From NCBI GenBank assembly GCA_024663395.1, contig JANFAH010000032.1, forward strand, positions 186,001 through 250,000: 64,000 bases of DNA. Direction: 5' to 3'. Shown here in pieces: positions 20,461 through 32,290 of this stretch. The position numbers were made by a program, and so were the translations under genes. This DNA is from Pisolithus tinctorius. Lineage: Eukaryota; Basidiomycota; Agaricomycetes; Boletales; Pisolithaceae. The first letter of the stretch is position 1. The number at the start of each line of letters is the position of its first letter. Below the pieces are notes generated by a model. The model saw only the letters and a program-made list of their open reading frames with translations, did no database searches and was not told the origin of the DNA.

Positions 20461-22136
20461 CGTGGCGCACCACTCCATGAAAAACGCTTCTACTTCCCTA
20501 CCAGCAACCCAACGTTTCGTCCCATCTATTCCCCGCGATACGGATATTACTGATCCTGTAGACGCGGCCCGGCTAGTTTTGCCTCTGTTCTAGCCCTGCC
20601 CCCTTTGACCCTCCCAGATGTTGGCGCCCATCTTGACATGGACAACCTCGCGTGCGTTGGTCGTGTTTCCCCGTTTTCCCCGATGGTATTCCGTAAGACT
20701 GCTGTGGGGCAGCACCAGCGCATCCAATCGTCGACGTTTTCCTGGACTCTCTCGCTGATGTCATTGGATTCTCGCCAGAAGCAGGAATCTGGGTTGTTTC
20801 GGAGGCGGTGCGAATATATAGTATTCATTGGAAGGATGACACTGTCGAATCGTTTGCATCCCATCACCTTCGTTCACATTTCTGAATATCCTCTCGCCGC
20901 GACTGTTCCTCCATCACATTACTGGGAACTTTATGGCCCCGCTTTTCTCTTGGTATGTCATCGAAAGTTGCGTTTGCGCTGCTCATAGCTCAGAGTACAT
21001 CGTAAACAGGCAAGTTACCGCGCGAAGATCATGAGACTGCAGTTCAAGGCAGCGAAAGTGAAGAGATGCAGCCGAGGACAGTCATCGCTATTGTAGGGGC
21101 GATAGGTACGTTGTCTCTCCTTCGTTCCCTGCATTGGCCCCCCCAAACTTGGCTCGTTCCTTGGGCCCTTTCTGTGTCCTTGCATCGGTGGTTCCTCGTA
21201 GTTCTGTGGCTTTCCCAGCTGGGAATGGGTCGCTTGTGTGAACGATCATCTGTTTGCGCCACGAGTAGTAATGTTGGTGATTCGGAATGCTCTGTGGTTT
21301 CTGGATCTCCTATTCTCCAAATTCTCCCAATGTCCCATGACGCGACGTTTCGCATTCCTTGACAACTAACTTATGCTTTCCACTTACAGCCTGCTTCGCA
21401 TTACTGCTACTTGGTTTCTGGTTGGTCGCTCGGAAACCACGGTCCCTTCCCAGGCCCGGTCGCGACCGTCCCAATGATCCCCCACAATCGCGTTGGAGGT
21501 GTTGTGACTTCAGCCAATGGTTTTTTCTACGGAGAGCCGGGAGTCCTGCCAATTCTCGCGACGTTGCAGTTCAAGCACCTGTTACCCTCCATCAAACCAA
21601 TCCAAGGTCATCGCACGCAGCCCCTTCCCTCGCGCACACTCACATAACGGAGGAAACGGTCAATAACTTCCACAGTGGGGCCTTCGACCTGGACGAAGAG
21701 ATTGGGGAGTTCATGATGCAGCACGCTGGACGTACTGGGCTCGTGGGTGTCGACGGCACGGTCACAGATGTTGAGGGAGGTATTATGGGGAAAACCAAGA
21801 AGTCGGAGGTTGTAGATGGAGTCGTGACTTCCACCATTCGTACTAGCGGTTGATGTGTATGCTCACAGCGGCTTTACGAGCTAGTTGGATGTTGTTTAAG
21901 AACGACGGGGTGGGGCGTAGCGGGTTCTGATAATCTCTGTACTGCAACAGACGCCACAAAATTTGTACAGCACGTAGGGGCTGTACAGCCTAATATGGTA
22001 AAGACAGGAATAATTATTTTTAGGATAACTCCTGCAGCTGCTCCAGCGTCAATACCAAGTGGAAGCAAGTGTCTGCTACACCCGACGAGAGGTTGCTGGG
22101 TCTGACGAACAATAACATCTGTGCTCTGGGACGCCT
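20461..22136. repeat. Duplicated 1.67 kb segment, copy 1
   Basis: Starting at cgtggcgcaccactccatgaa, this segment matches 23757-25433 almost base for base, with only scattered substitutions and 1-2 nt indels. It ends at ctaggacacaacg (22136), where copy 2 runs straight into the MSP1 start codon. Copy 1 is instead followed by a 1.2 kb insertion and then by MSP1 5' exons, so the duplicated unit was segment plus MSP1 5' end. High similarity, including in apparently non-coding parts, indicates a recent event. Confidence 0.85.
21066..21853 (+). CDS. Hypothetical single-pass membrane protein, copy 1
   Basis: I do not recognise this family. A start at 21066 gives MQPRTVIAIVGAI, and joining across an intron (gt at about 21106, ag at 21388) continues into ACFALLLLGFWLVARKPRS, a single transmembrane helix followed by basic residues. 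The open frame then runs to 21853, with an acidic segment FDLDEEIGEFMMQHAGRTG and a Gly/Val/Thr-rich tail. Copy 2 at 24231 differs by one base just after the helix (ccacggtccc against ccacagtcc), which changes the downstream frame, and by one base upstream of the start. At least one copy is therefore frameshifted or my splice model is wrong. A nuclear-encoded small membrane protein remains the best guess. Confidence 0.4.
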
Positions 22137-22430
22137 ACTTAGCAGCTAGGACACAACGCGTCCCCTCCGAGTCGCGAGAACCACTTTCCGTTTTAAGACT
22201 TTCATACTTCACATTATTGTTGGTTGCGCAAATTAGCTCTCGCGCCCTTATGCTTATTGTATTTACAGTGTCTCGCACTCGTGTGCGTGTTTTTTATTAC
22301 TTACGAAGAATGTAGCGCGTCTCACAACGAGACCACCCTTGTCATGTAAACTCCGGGTTCAACACCCGAGTGTCTTAGTATTGTTATACTTAGCAGTATT
22401 TAGTCTCGCATAGTAGACTTGTCACCTCAG

Positions 22431-22458
22431 ACGTTGTCGCTACTAGCGCGCGACTGAG
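22431..22458 (+). repeat. Direct repeat, left copy
   Basis: acgttgtcgctactagcgcg and the following eight bases recur at 23299-23327 with a single difference (ctac to ccac). The two copies bracket the inverted pair and may mark the outer element. Confidence 0.55.
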
Positions 22459-22514
22459 GTGAGCACGAGTATCTTTTTACCTTTCATTCACTATACTTAT
22501 TTTCGCACCTAGCT

Positions 22515-22603
22515 TACAGCAGGGTCCGAATCGATAGACCAGAATTAACCAATTCCCACATAAGCGCTTTTTGTTTAGTTTTGAAATGTAGCCAAATAAT
22601 GGC
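22515..22603 (+). repeat. Inverted repeat of MITE-like element, left arm
   Basis: The arm starts acagcagggtccgaatcgat and ends gccaaataatggcg. Its reverse complement with about 75-80 percent identity by eye lies at 23190-23275. The core atcgatagaccagaa is shared with other places in the window (see findings). Confidence 0.6.
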
Positions 22604-23189
22604 GTTGAATCACGCGTCCGAAATTACCAAAAATGAACCATGCTGTGCTCCAGTTGCCTCTCACCCACCATGCCCCTTTCCCTTGTGACCTATGCAGTAC
22701 CGGCATGCCGCAATGTCTGGGTCACTATAGTACTTTCAGTAGTACATGAAGTGTAGAGTCTGAGTACAGATTTCGAAGGGTTTCAAGACCCGTAAAATAG
22801 CTACTATTAGCACCCCGAAATTCGTAACGTTTTTTTGGTCAGCCGCAATTATCATATTTTGGGTCTCAGCACTGTACTCCGCTGCTCCGCAACTCCGAAG
22901 TACCGCCATGTGCAATGTCACGAGCCTGATGCCCTCGGATTTACAGGGTGAACGGGCTTGATTTTGTCAGACAGTCCAGCACGTTCCTGTCTGTTGCTTT
23001 GCGTACGGGCGCGAGCGCGGTACACAAGGTGCCTGCCGTGCAAACCCGTAAAATAGCTACTATTAGTTGTACACTTGTAATTCTACACTGGTGTGATTCA
23101 ACACTGTAGCGGTATGGTGTAGTTCGCGCTAATGTTTGGCCACCAAACAAAAAGTGCTCATGTGAGTATCGCAAACGAGGTATAGTGCG

Positions 23190-23275
23190 CGCCATTGTTT
23201 GGCTGCATTCCAAGACTAAAGGAAAGCGCTTGTGTGCGTTGGTCCATTCTGGTCTATCGATATGGAGCCTGCTGT
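23190..23275 (-). repeat. Inverted repeat of MITE-like element, right arm
   Basis: Reverse complement of the arm at 22515-22603. It reads cgccattgtttggctgcatt and later ttctggtctatcgatatgga. About 590 bp separate the arms. Confidence 0.6.
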
Positions 23276-23298
23276 ATTTCGTATAGGTGAATACAATA

Positions 23299-23327
23299 GA
23301 CGTTGTCGCCACTAGCGCGCGACTGAG
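23299..23327 (+). repeat. Direct repeat, right copy
   Basis: Second copy of the repeat at 22431, close to the right end of the insertion. Confidence 0.55.
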
Positions 23328-23352
23328 CTTATTTCTTATAGGAATATCTATA

Positions 23353-23756
23353 ATAATGCAAAACGCATCGTTCTCGACGGTAAATTCGTCGTCCGCCCTG
23401 GATGTTCAAAACTCGGGACGCCTTGATCGGTTTCTGACATTCTCCCCCAGTTGCGCTTTTCGTCGCTTCTCAGGTATGCCTGCTCGCCTCGTTTCTGTCA
23501 ATGACAGGAAAGTTGACCGATTCGGTTGTGCACTTATTCCGGGCTGCCGTCTTCTACGCAATACGAGTAGGTGGATGATCCTCACTGCACTTCTCTACTA
23601 GGACTTCAGGACCTTCACATTGACTTGTCTCATCAATTCCATGCTAGTAGTTCTTGTCCGTTGCCTAACTAACATATTTATAGTGGCCAATGGACCGACA
23701 TCCTATGGACAAAGATGCGGAGAAACGCCGCACGGAGGTGATGAAGAAACTTGGCG
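23353..23756 (+). pseudogene. Truncated 5' copy of MSP1
   Basis: The sequence repeats the MSP1 region 25449-25850. It has the exon for NAKRIVLD, the membrane-helix exons ([16 protein letters not shown]) with their introns, and the exon [20 protein letters not shown]. It then jumps at aagaaacttggc into the second copy of the 1.67 kb segment. No AAA domain follows, and the first codons (MSSS) are lost at the insertion. This is a by-product of the tandem duplication and should not yield a functional protein. Confidence 0.8.
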
Positions 23757-25433
23757 ACCTACGTGGCGCATCACACCATGAAAACGTTTCTACTTCCCTA
23801 CCAGCAACCCAACGTTTCGTCCCATCTATTCCCCACGATACGGATATTACTGATCCTGTAGACGCGACCCGACTAGTTTTGCCTCTGTTCTAGCCCTGCC
23901 CCCTTTGGCCCTCCCAGATGTTGGCGCCCATCTTGACATGGACAACCTCGCGTGCGTTGGTCGTGTTTCCCCGTTTTCCCCGATGGTATTCCGTAAGTCT
24001 ACTGTGGGGTAGCACCAGCGCATCCAACCGTTGACGTTTTCCTGGACTCTCACTGATATCATTGGATTCTCGCCAGAAGCAGGAATCTGGGTCGTTTCAG
24101 AGGCGGTGCGAGTATATAGTATTCATTCGAAGGATGACACTCTCGAGTCGTTTACATCCCATCACCTTCCTTCACATTTCTGAATATCCTCTCGCCGCGA
24201 CTGTTCCTCCATCACATTACTGGGAACTTTATGACGCCACTTTTCTCTCGGCGTGTAATCGAAAGTTGCGTTTGCGCTGCTCATAGCTCAGAGTACATCG
24301 TAAACAGGCAAGTTACGCGCGAAGATCATGAGACTGCAATTCAAGGCAGCGAAAGTGGAGAGATGCAGTCGAGGACAGTCATCGCTATCGTAGGGGCGAT
24401 AGGTACGTTGTCTCTCCTTCGTTCCCTGCATTGGCCCCCCCCCCCCCAAACTTGGCTCGTTCCTTGGGTCCTTTTGTGTCCTTGCATCGGTGGTTCCTCG
24501 TAGTTCTGTGGCTTTCCCAGCTAGGAATGGGTCGCTTGTGTCGAACGATCATCTGTTCGCGCCACGAGTAGTAATGTCGGCGATTCGGAACGCTCTGTGG
24601 CTTCTGGATCTCCTGTCCTCCAAATTCTCCCAATGTCCCGTGACGCGACGTTTCGCATTCCTTGACAACTAACTTATGCTTTCCACTTACAGCCTGCTTC
24701 GCTTTACTGCTACTTGGTTTCTGGTTGATCGCTCGGAAACCACAGTCCTTCCCAGGCCCGGTGGTGACTGCCCCAATGATCCCCCACAACCGCGTTGGAG
24801 GTGTTGTGACTTCAGCCGATGGTTTTGTCTACGGAGAGCCGGGAGTCCTGCCAATTCTGGCCACATTGCAGTTCAAGCACCTGTTACCCTCCATCCTACC
24901 AATCCAAGGTTATCGCACGCAGCCCCTTCGCTCGCGCATACTCCCATAACGGAGGAGACGCTCAATAACTCCCACAGTGGGATCTTCGACCTGGACGAAG
25001 AGATTGGGGAGTTCATGATGCAGCACGCTGGACGTACTGGGCTCGTGGGTGTCGACGGCACAGTCACAGATATTGAAGGAGGTATTATGGGGAAAACCAA
25101 GAAGTCGGAAGTTGTAGATGGGGTCGTGACTTCCACCATTCGTACTAGCGGTGATGTGTATGCTCACAGTGGCTTTACGAGGTAGTTGGATGTCGTTTAA
25201 GAACCGTTCGGTACTGCAACAGATGCCACAAGAATTGTAGGGCAGGTACGGCACGTAGGGGCTGTACAGCCTAATATGGTAAAGACAGGAATAATTATTT
25301 TTGGGATAACTCCTCCAGCGTCAATACTATTACCAAGTGGAAGCAAGTGTCTGCTACACCCGACGAGAGGTTGCTGTGTCTGACGAACAACAACATCTGT
25401 GCTCTGGGACACCCACGGAGCAGCTAGGACACA
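23757..25433. repeat. Duplicated 1.67 kb segment, copy 2
   Basis: Partner of 20461-22136. It begins at the junction within the truncated MSP1 exon and ends just before the intact MSP1 start codon at 25434, so it doubles as the MSP1 upstream region. It carries a longer C-run at about 24437-24447 than copy 1 and a 2-nt deletion near 24047. Confidence 0.85.
24231..25185 (+). CDS. Hypothetical single-pass membrane protein, copy 2
   Basis: Unrecognised. In this copy one frame is open from MTPLFSRRVIESC (24231) through MQSRTVIAIVGAIG (24364), while copy 1 has an extra base that interrupts it. After a candidate intron the helix LLLLGFWLIARKPQ continues into FPGPVVTAPMIPHNRVGG, a different frame from copy 1. 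The acidic EEIGEFMMQHAGRTG segment lies in the third frame, open from 24676 to 25185. Which combination is translated cannot be decided without transcript data. The pair is the only coding candidate in the duplicated segment. Confidence 0.35.
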
Positions 25434-27131
25434 ATGAGCTCGTCGACTAATGCAAAACGCATCATTCTCGACGGTAAGTTCTTCGTCCGCCCTGAATATT
25501 CAAAACTCGGGACGCCTTGATCGGTTTCTGACATTCTCCCCCACTTCCAGTTGCGCTTTTCGTCGCTTCTCAGGTATGCTTGCTCACCTCGTTTCTGTCA
25601 ATGACTGGCAAGTTGACCGATTCGGTTGTGCACTTATTCCAGGCTGCCGTCTTCTACGCCATACGAGTAGGTGGATGATCCTCACTGCACATCTCTACCA
25701 CGACTTCAGCACCACTCGTCTCATCAATTCCATGCTAGCAGTTCTTGTCCGTTGCCTAACTAACATGTTTATAGTGGCTAATGGACCGACATCCTACGGA
25801 CAAAGATGCGGAGAAACGCCGCACAGAGGTGATGAAGAAACTTGGCCATCACAACCTTAAATTAGATGATTACGAACGTGCGTCCAGTCGAGCAGTACAA
25901 ATCCGCTCTGTTTTAATGGTTTTTTTCCCCTTCGTTTCCAGGTACTATTGCCTTAGAAGTCGTGCACCCTGACCACATCGTCGTTGGCTTTGAAGGTAAG
26001 CACTAGTGATCGAAACTGCTTTGGCGTAGTGTGCCCTTTTGCGAACGTCAGTCATGACGATTTCCTGAACAGACATCGGTGGTCTTGATTCCATCATCTC
26101 CTCGCTTCGCGAATCAATAATTTATCCCCTTCTCTACCCAACTCTATTCACTTCCACATCCTCCTTGCTGGGTGCTCCTAAAGGTGTCTTGCTTTATGGC
26201 CCACCCGGATGCGGCAAGACAATGTTGGCACGCGCGCTCGCCAAAGAATCCGGAGCAACGTTCATCAATGTCGCTGCCTCGGTACTGACAAATAAATGGT
26301 TTGGCGAGTCAAACAAGCTCGTCGCAGCGCTCTTCAGCCTCGCACGAAAAGTTCAGCCAGCCATCATCTTTGTCGATGAGATAGATACTTTCCTCCGCGA
26401 GAGGCGATCCGACGACCACGAGGTTATGGGAATGATGAAGGCAGAGTTTATGACGTGGGTTTTCGTCGTTCCCATGGCCCTAAACATTATTTTAACTTTT
26501 CTCTCAAAAAAATTTCTTCTGCAACTTTAACTGACCGGCTCGCAGCTCGTGGGATGGGTTGCTATCCGGCTCGGATAGGATCCTTGTGCTAGGCGCAACA
26601 AATCGCCCTATGGATATTGACCCTGCTATCTTGCGTCGCATGCCCAAACGTTTTGCTATTGGGCTTCCTGACACGGAGCAACGTTTCAAGATATTGTCCC
26701 TTGTACGTTGACCACGTAATTTGCACCAGGAACATGGCAGCTGATCAAACACCACTACATTCGCATAACCGCAGATGCTGAAAGGTACGAAACTGGACCC
26801 CTCGTTTTCGATGCGGGCTCTTGCTGCACAAACGACTGGATTCTCTGGATCGGACCTTCGCGAGCTTTGTCGCAACGCAGCTATGGTGCCCATACGGCAC
26901 TGCATGCGGACGATGGCGTTCGACGGGGAGACGATGAAGAGGATAGAAATGGAAGGGTTCAACATGCGACCGTTGACGATGAATGATTTCTACGAAGCGG
27001 AGGGATCAACATTGTCTTTCCCGGACCCAGATGACGAACCACTGCCGAACGGGATAACAGGACCTCTGGAGCTGCGAACCGAGGAGCTCATGAGAGGGAA
27101 CATAAATGGCCAGCAAACACCCCCTACATAG
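25434..27131 (+). CDS. MSP1: Msp1/ATAD1-type mitochondrial outer-membrane AAA ATPase (379 aa)
   Basis: Eight exons: 25434-25473, 25551-25573, 25643-25666, 25775-25877, 25942-25995, 26073-26454, 26546-26702, 26775-27131, all GT-AG with consistent phases. The N terminus has one membrane helix split over three exons ([20 protein letters not shown]), then [14 protein letters not shown] and [19 protein letters not shown]. The AAA module carries Walker A GPPGCGKT, pore loop residues NKWFGES, Walker B IIFVDEID, sensor 1 [11 protein letters not shown] with ILRRMPKRF, and the C-terminal [14 protein letters not shown]. Length and order match Msp1. The enzyme pulls mislocalised tail-anchored proteins out of the mitochondrial outer membrane. 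A truncated copy lies at 23353-23756. Confidence 0.92.
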
Positions 27132-28062
27132 ATTGCGATGGATGGATGGCGTGACTTGGAGGCTGACGCTTGAAAACAGGCTTGTATCTTGAGTGGCAAT
27201 ACCGTATTGTATTATGGCGTTTTAATGGTGTTAAACGCTTCTATCGACATTCACTACTCCTTCGCTTCTTGTGTGCAGACTGAAAACATGGAATGAATCA
27301 ACAATGTTAATGAGGGTTGCCGATCTTCGTACGGTGCCAGTCAATATGATGATATCGTAACTGTGAGTACTCTTCCTGATTGATTTGGGCCCCAGCAGAA
27401 CTCTCTAATTTCTATGGCGACAAGAGAGTTATCATCTGTTGCGGTTCTCACCAGTAAGTAAGTTCTGCTGATTACCACTGCTGTCACCCGCAAGCAAAAT
27501 CGACCGAATCAGGTAAGGTGTTGTTCTCACCGTGATACTGAAAGAACTAGAAGTCGTCGCTTAGTGCTATGTATCAGTTGCATGCAAAACTCGACTGCTT
27601 TGGCAGGAAATTACTTAGCTCTTACATGTGGGCCACTGGTGCTACCGAGTGAAGTTTCGAGGGCACTTCCGCTTTCGCTTCACTCGAGTTCGTCTTGAGG
27701 TGATGTGCGCCCAGGATTGATGGTCTCCAATACCCGATTTCCTCGCACTGTAGGCTTGAGCTTCGTCTGATAGGTTTCACAGGTTTGCAACAATTTTTTT
27801 ATTTCAAAGTAGAGCGTTAGTTCGTGGGTTCTCATGTCACTCCGCGGTCTATAACATGGGGACTATCATTACATACTAATCCCCCTTGTCACAGACAGGG
27901 GTATTGCCAGTAACACTGTTATCATGCTTGGGTCCTGCCAACGAACCATGCGCCTATCAGCTCAACAATATTTAACTTCTGCCTATTTCGACTCAAAGCC
28001 AGTACGTCCCCCCCCCCCTTACACCTCCTCTCACACTGCTTAGGCTTGCTTCATTACACATC
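27132..28062. other. Intergenic region, upstream of the first 7TM gene
   Basis: No gene seen. The part from about 27590 to 28060 resembles 31800-32290 upstream of the second 7TM gene: blocks around ctttcgcttcact, cccaggattg and gcaacaattttttt. The promoter was therefore duplicated together with the gene. Confidence 0.5.
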
Positions 28063-29325
28063 ATGATAAACCTAGGTGTGATAGAGAAAGCGAGAGGTAA
28101 GCTGCATTAACTACATTGTTTCTCACGAGGCCTGGTTGACCAAGCACGCAGTTCACAGTGGGAACTACGGTTTTACAGGTGGTCGGGTTGTTGTTGGCCG
28201 TCTTTCGGTTTTGGTTCCGATATCGAATACAACGGCTGTGGTGGGAAGACGCCTGGGCGTTCGCCGCCTTCCTCTTTGCGATCACTTACCTGACGGGAAC
28301 GTGGTTGGATGTCTTGTATCGTACATCACACGTTTTGTGCTTCAAGGGGCCGGTCTCATCTTATTTCCAGGGAAACCGACCTCAACGGTCGGGTTTTGGA
28401 TGTACGTTTTCTCATTCAACCCGGTGATATGGTACGAGATAGCTTCTTCTCAATACTGCAAATCTAAGGATCACCGCGGAAAGGCTCGTGCGCCACAGTA
28501 CATTATTCACCGTTGCACGGATTATCTATCCGTCTCTGACACTGAGAAGAATGGTGTTGGCAATAGGATTGCTGTTCTTCCTGTTGTTTATCTCCTTCAT
28601 GACAGCAAAGTTATGGTATTATTGCCATGACTTGAGCTGGATGAACAATACTTTGTACTTTGGAAATGCACTCCTCCCCTTGGGCACCAATTTGACTATC
28701 TTTGAATTGACGAGTGAGTTTGGCCAGTCGATATTCATTATGTTTATCCCCCTCTGACAGCGCAACGTAGCTGATTTCATCACCGACGCAATCCTCATTG
28801 CTTTACCCATTAGGTTCCTATGGAGCGTCAAACTACCGACGCGACAGCGACGAATGATCCTGTTGATTTTCGCATCGGGTATCACGATCACGCTCGCCGC
28901 TATCTTCCGTGCCACATGTCAGCTCCTGGGTCTCAATCTGATCGTTTCTTTAGTCATGGATGCTGAGGTGAGAGCACGCCATGTTGTTGAATTTCCTTCT
29001 TCAGCTCCGTAAACCCGCTTTTGTTCGCACCCAGATCGCATTTTCTACCATCATGTGCAACTTACTTGTTTTCGTGACGTTCCTCTATCGTTACAGTCGT
29101 TCAGCATCTCCTCCTCCCTCGACCGACTCTGATGAGAATGACGACTATACTACACCGGTCCGGCCTCGTCAGACCACCCAGCTTCTGACAATGGTTGAAG
29201 TGGGCGGCTCGGATTACTGTTCAGATGACGCGACGTCTACGTGGAGAGACGGTTGTAGTAGCCAAGCAACCTCTGGCACGCACAGCTCCTCGGAACAACA
29301 ACAACCTGAAAAAACCTCAAGTTAA
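28063..29325 (+). CDS. Fungal rhodopsin-like 7TM membrane protein, copy 1
   Basis: Exon pieces: a short start (MINL), then from 28179 VVGLLLAVFRFWFRYRIQRL and WWEDAWAFAAFLFAITYLTG, a small exon GKPTSTVGFWMYVFSFNPVI-type, then VARIIYPSLTLRRMVLAIGL, FFLLFISFMTAKLWYYCHDL, FELTDFITDAILIALPIRFL and RRMILLIFASGITITLAAIF, and from 29035 IAFSTIMCNLLVFVTFLYRY with a Ser-rich cytosolic tail ending at 29325. Introns at about 28078-28178, 28322-28371, 28432-28479, 28711-28769 and 28967-29034. Seven hydrophobic segments and the WED and LPIRFLWSVKLPxRQRR motifs fit the fungal rhodopsin-like integral membrane family (PF20684-like) of unknown ligand. A paralogue with the same exon plan is at 32291. Confidence 0.75.
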
Positions 29326-32290
29326 TCTTATCCTGCCGCTTCTCGTGTCCGCCCCCGCCTATTTATTCATCCAAAAGGCGCAGTTCGACCTAAATAGGGA
29401 ACTAGCTCTTGAGTCTTAACGTTTTGTTGCCCATATCAGCAAGCAAATAGATGTTTTAGATCTGTCACCGACTGGTCGTGACCGTGATTCCACCATTCCC
29501 TGTCCCCCTGATGCACTGTCATATGCTTACAGTTCTCAAGTCGAGTTTTGCTTTCGCTCTGGTCTCGGTTTCCCCACCACACCAGCATGTTGTCTCGATA
29601 ACTCCGCGCCTTTACCTCGTGTTCCGATGTACACCGCACAAAGAGGGAAGGGGGGAAAAACTATGTAGAGTCCATAATAGGGTATTCCTGTATGAGTGGT
29701 GTCATTAATTATGTACACATTCGCTGGCAGAAGTCCGCCGCAACCATGCTTGAATCAGAATATGCCTGGTGATCTGATCTACGACGTCAGACACTTCTGG
29801 TTAGTTATCCCGTAAGCATCGTTGTTAGGGGCAATTGAACGTTGGAAAATGACAAGAAAGCACTTGGCGCACTTGACAGGGGCAACAGTTAACTCCATTT
29901 CTGCAGAACGCGTTATTACCCTGCTTGTCAGCTAGTAACACCTCTTAGTTTTTGCGCCCGTTCGGCGCGAACACTTTTTACTGTGTGGAGACTCCAATCC
30001 GCAAATTCAATTGCAGACAAAAGATCGCGGCACCGATAACCCCTGCGTCTGGCAACCATCCCATCATCATGTGGCACTTGCGGCGGCGGCGTAGTCCAGG
30101 GCCCCACCTCTCCTTTTTCACTATCATCCCGAAAATACGATTTAGTGAATGTAACTGCCAGCTAAAAGTTCGAGGGTCATCAAACAGTCGAGACGATACT
30201 TACTCGCGCAGCCCTTTCGTATCTGCCAGCGCTACGAACCCGCATTACGGGACAGGTAGCTCTGTTGGTTGACCGGATCCAACATATATGAGTTCATCCT
30301 GCCCCCAGGATACATGTATGGACAGACACTGTCATCTGAAACCTCCTGATGCCACGGAAATACATACATGAATTTTGTCAAGGGACAGCAAGGCTGTCAG
30401 GAGTTCACGTCCTGTAACGAAATCCACAGTTGAATAGTGTAGTTCAATGCCTTGGTCAGTTATAGAAACTGAACCTTGAAGGGTGACATGAAGGCGAGGC
30501 CGCCTCTTCGCGCGTCCGCGCCAATTCTCGGTACTTCAGCCGTACCAAGCATGACCGGTGACCAAGAATGAAATCGGTGCATTGATCAAATATGCATAAG
30601 AATGGATGTATTCCGGGCCCAGATCACTGTGCCTGTTTCTCATGATCTTACTAACTTGTGGGACCAGAGAGGGGGGTGTTCAAACAGCGACTGAAGTTTA
30701 ACTTATGTGTAGGTCACGGTAGTTTAGGCATGGTGACCACGACGATGACTCACCGGTTGTGCCACCCTAGAAGCCCGGCGGATGCCCTCAAGGCAGCACC
30801 CGCGAAAAGAGGAAATAGGTATTGTGAATTCCTAGTTATCAGTGATTCTCCATCCCGCCCAGACAAAATGTGAATACAATCGTAGTACCGACCTAGATGA
30901 TGTTGTGCCAGACATGAGTCACCAAGATTAACGATGACAAAAACTTCGAGTATTCGCGACTCCGCGAGTGTGCGGAAGTTGTCGTCCGAACGCAGTGAGG
31001 CTTGGAACTATTCGGACTCAGGTGAAAATTCCAAGCATGTGCATTACATAATGGGCCCGACTTCTTCACATGTCCAGGAGCTTGCCTACAAAACTTTGGG
31101 TTTAGAGTTGTGCCAAAGCGAATCACGCGGCTAACGCGACCCCCAGGCGCCTGGGTGATCATCTAGATGAGTGCTGAACGGGAAATTCATTTTTGCACAC
31201 CAAACCAAACCCAAAGTTTGGTATTCACATTTGCTCACCGGGGGCCTTTTTGTTGCGTCATTTTTTTTTAAGTTTCCACCCTTGTCTGAAACTTTGAAGT
31301 TTAGCCCGTGTCAACGCCGATTGGAGTATTCACCCGAGTCCAGCCACCCACGAACTCAAAAGTACATAAGTACAGCCTCACATTCAAACAGCAAATGCAA
31401 GCTGTACAGGAAAACTTGAGGTTTTCGCCACCTTGTGGACCTTCGAGCGAACTTGAAGTTCCGTGAGGTCACAGGCTGCAAACTAATTTAATCTTCGCGA
31501 TTCAAATATTCACGTCTGGCACAACATTTAGGTTGGCATTACTAATATTGCAATCCTCATTGCAAGTCTCAAAGGTCGAGCCTATGCAAGCAGCTGAATC
31601 ACGTAATAGGTTGCTTTCCTCTGGTTCGAACCCCTGAACTCTCCAGCGTGTACGGTATACGCTACGACAAGTACGGAACTGCGACTAAGGATTGCAAAAA
31701 CCGACCCGTGATCCTATCAAGGGTCGTATCGCGCGCCCCAGACTAGTTTCACCAAATCGCGGCAAGAATGTGCTCTGCGACTATGCAGCAACAGACTACA
31801 GTAAGAGTAGTTTTCTGCTTCGTTTCTAAGGAAATTGAAACGGTTATTTCCGAATGAATCGTTCAGCGCTCACCTGCCGGTGATACTCACTGCACTGGGT
31901 GAAAATTTTGACAGCAGTCTCGCTTTCGCTTCAGTGACCCCGAGTTCGTTGTGATGCTGATGCGGTGGCCCACACCCAGGATTGCCGCGCATAGGTTTGC
32001 ACTTCGTCTGAGATGCACTGGACTCGCGGGGCCCAGGCGCAACAATTTTTTTTCAGCTCTCGGGACTCACGTTACCCTGCTTTCACCAGCGGAAGTAACC
32101 TGGGGACATCAGTATTACATATCACGCTTTCGTCACAATCATCATGCTTGCGACGTCTCGGACGCTCAGCACTGAGCCAAGCGCATGTAGGCTGTCAGTT
32201 TATTAGCAGCAGCATCAGCATCTGCTTGTTGCGACTCAGTTGTTCGTGTTTCCCGCTCTTCCTCTCACATTCCTTGCTGCACTCTACATT
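29326..32290. other. Long intergenic region between the 7TM paralogues
   Basis: About 3 kb without a recognised gene. Its end (31800-32290) matches the upstream region of copy 1. A stretch near 30660-30790 resembles 33830-33960 downstream of copy 2, so the duplication unit is about 4.2 kb. Short frames show no motif. A ggttcgaacc at 31625 is not part of a tRNA (see rejected items). Confidence 0.5.

Larger units (their letters stand above)
22137..23352. mobile_element. 1.2 kb repeat-rich insertion between copy 1 and MSP1 5' exons
   Basis: Copy 2 has ctaggacacaatgagctcg directly at this position, whereas copy 1 has about 1.2 kb here, so this is an insertion (or replacement). Inside are three kinds of repeat: an inverted pair (22515-22603 and 23190-23275), a near-identical 28-29 bp direct pair (22431-22458 and 23299-23327), and a 23-bp direct pair (22788-22810 and 23044-23066). 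No transposase reading frame is visible, so it looks like a non-autonomous element, possibly several nested ones. Target duplication is not clear. Confidence 0.55.

Noticed and set aside
22137..23352. Reading the 1.2 kb insertion as an LTR retrotransposon because of its 29-bp direct repeats
   Set aside because: The direct repeats are far too short, no TG...CA ends are seen, and inverted repeats dominate.
24437..24447. C homopolymer in copy 2 as a regulatory tract
   Set aside because: Copy 1 has only a shorter run at the same place; ordinary homopolymer length variation is enough.
31600..31670. Possible tRNA: ggttcgaaccc box B-like sequence
   Set aside because: The flanking 5-bp T-arm stem does not pair on either strand, and no D-arm or anticodon arm can be drawn.
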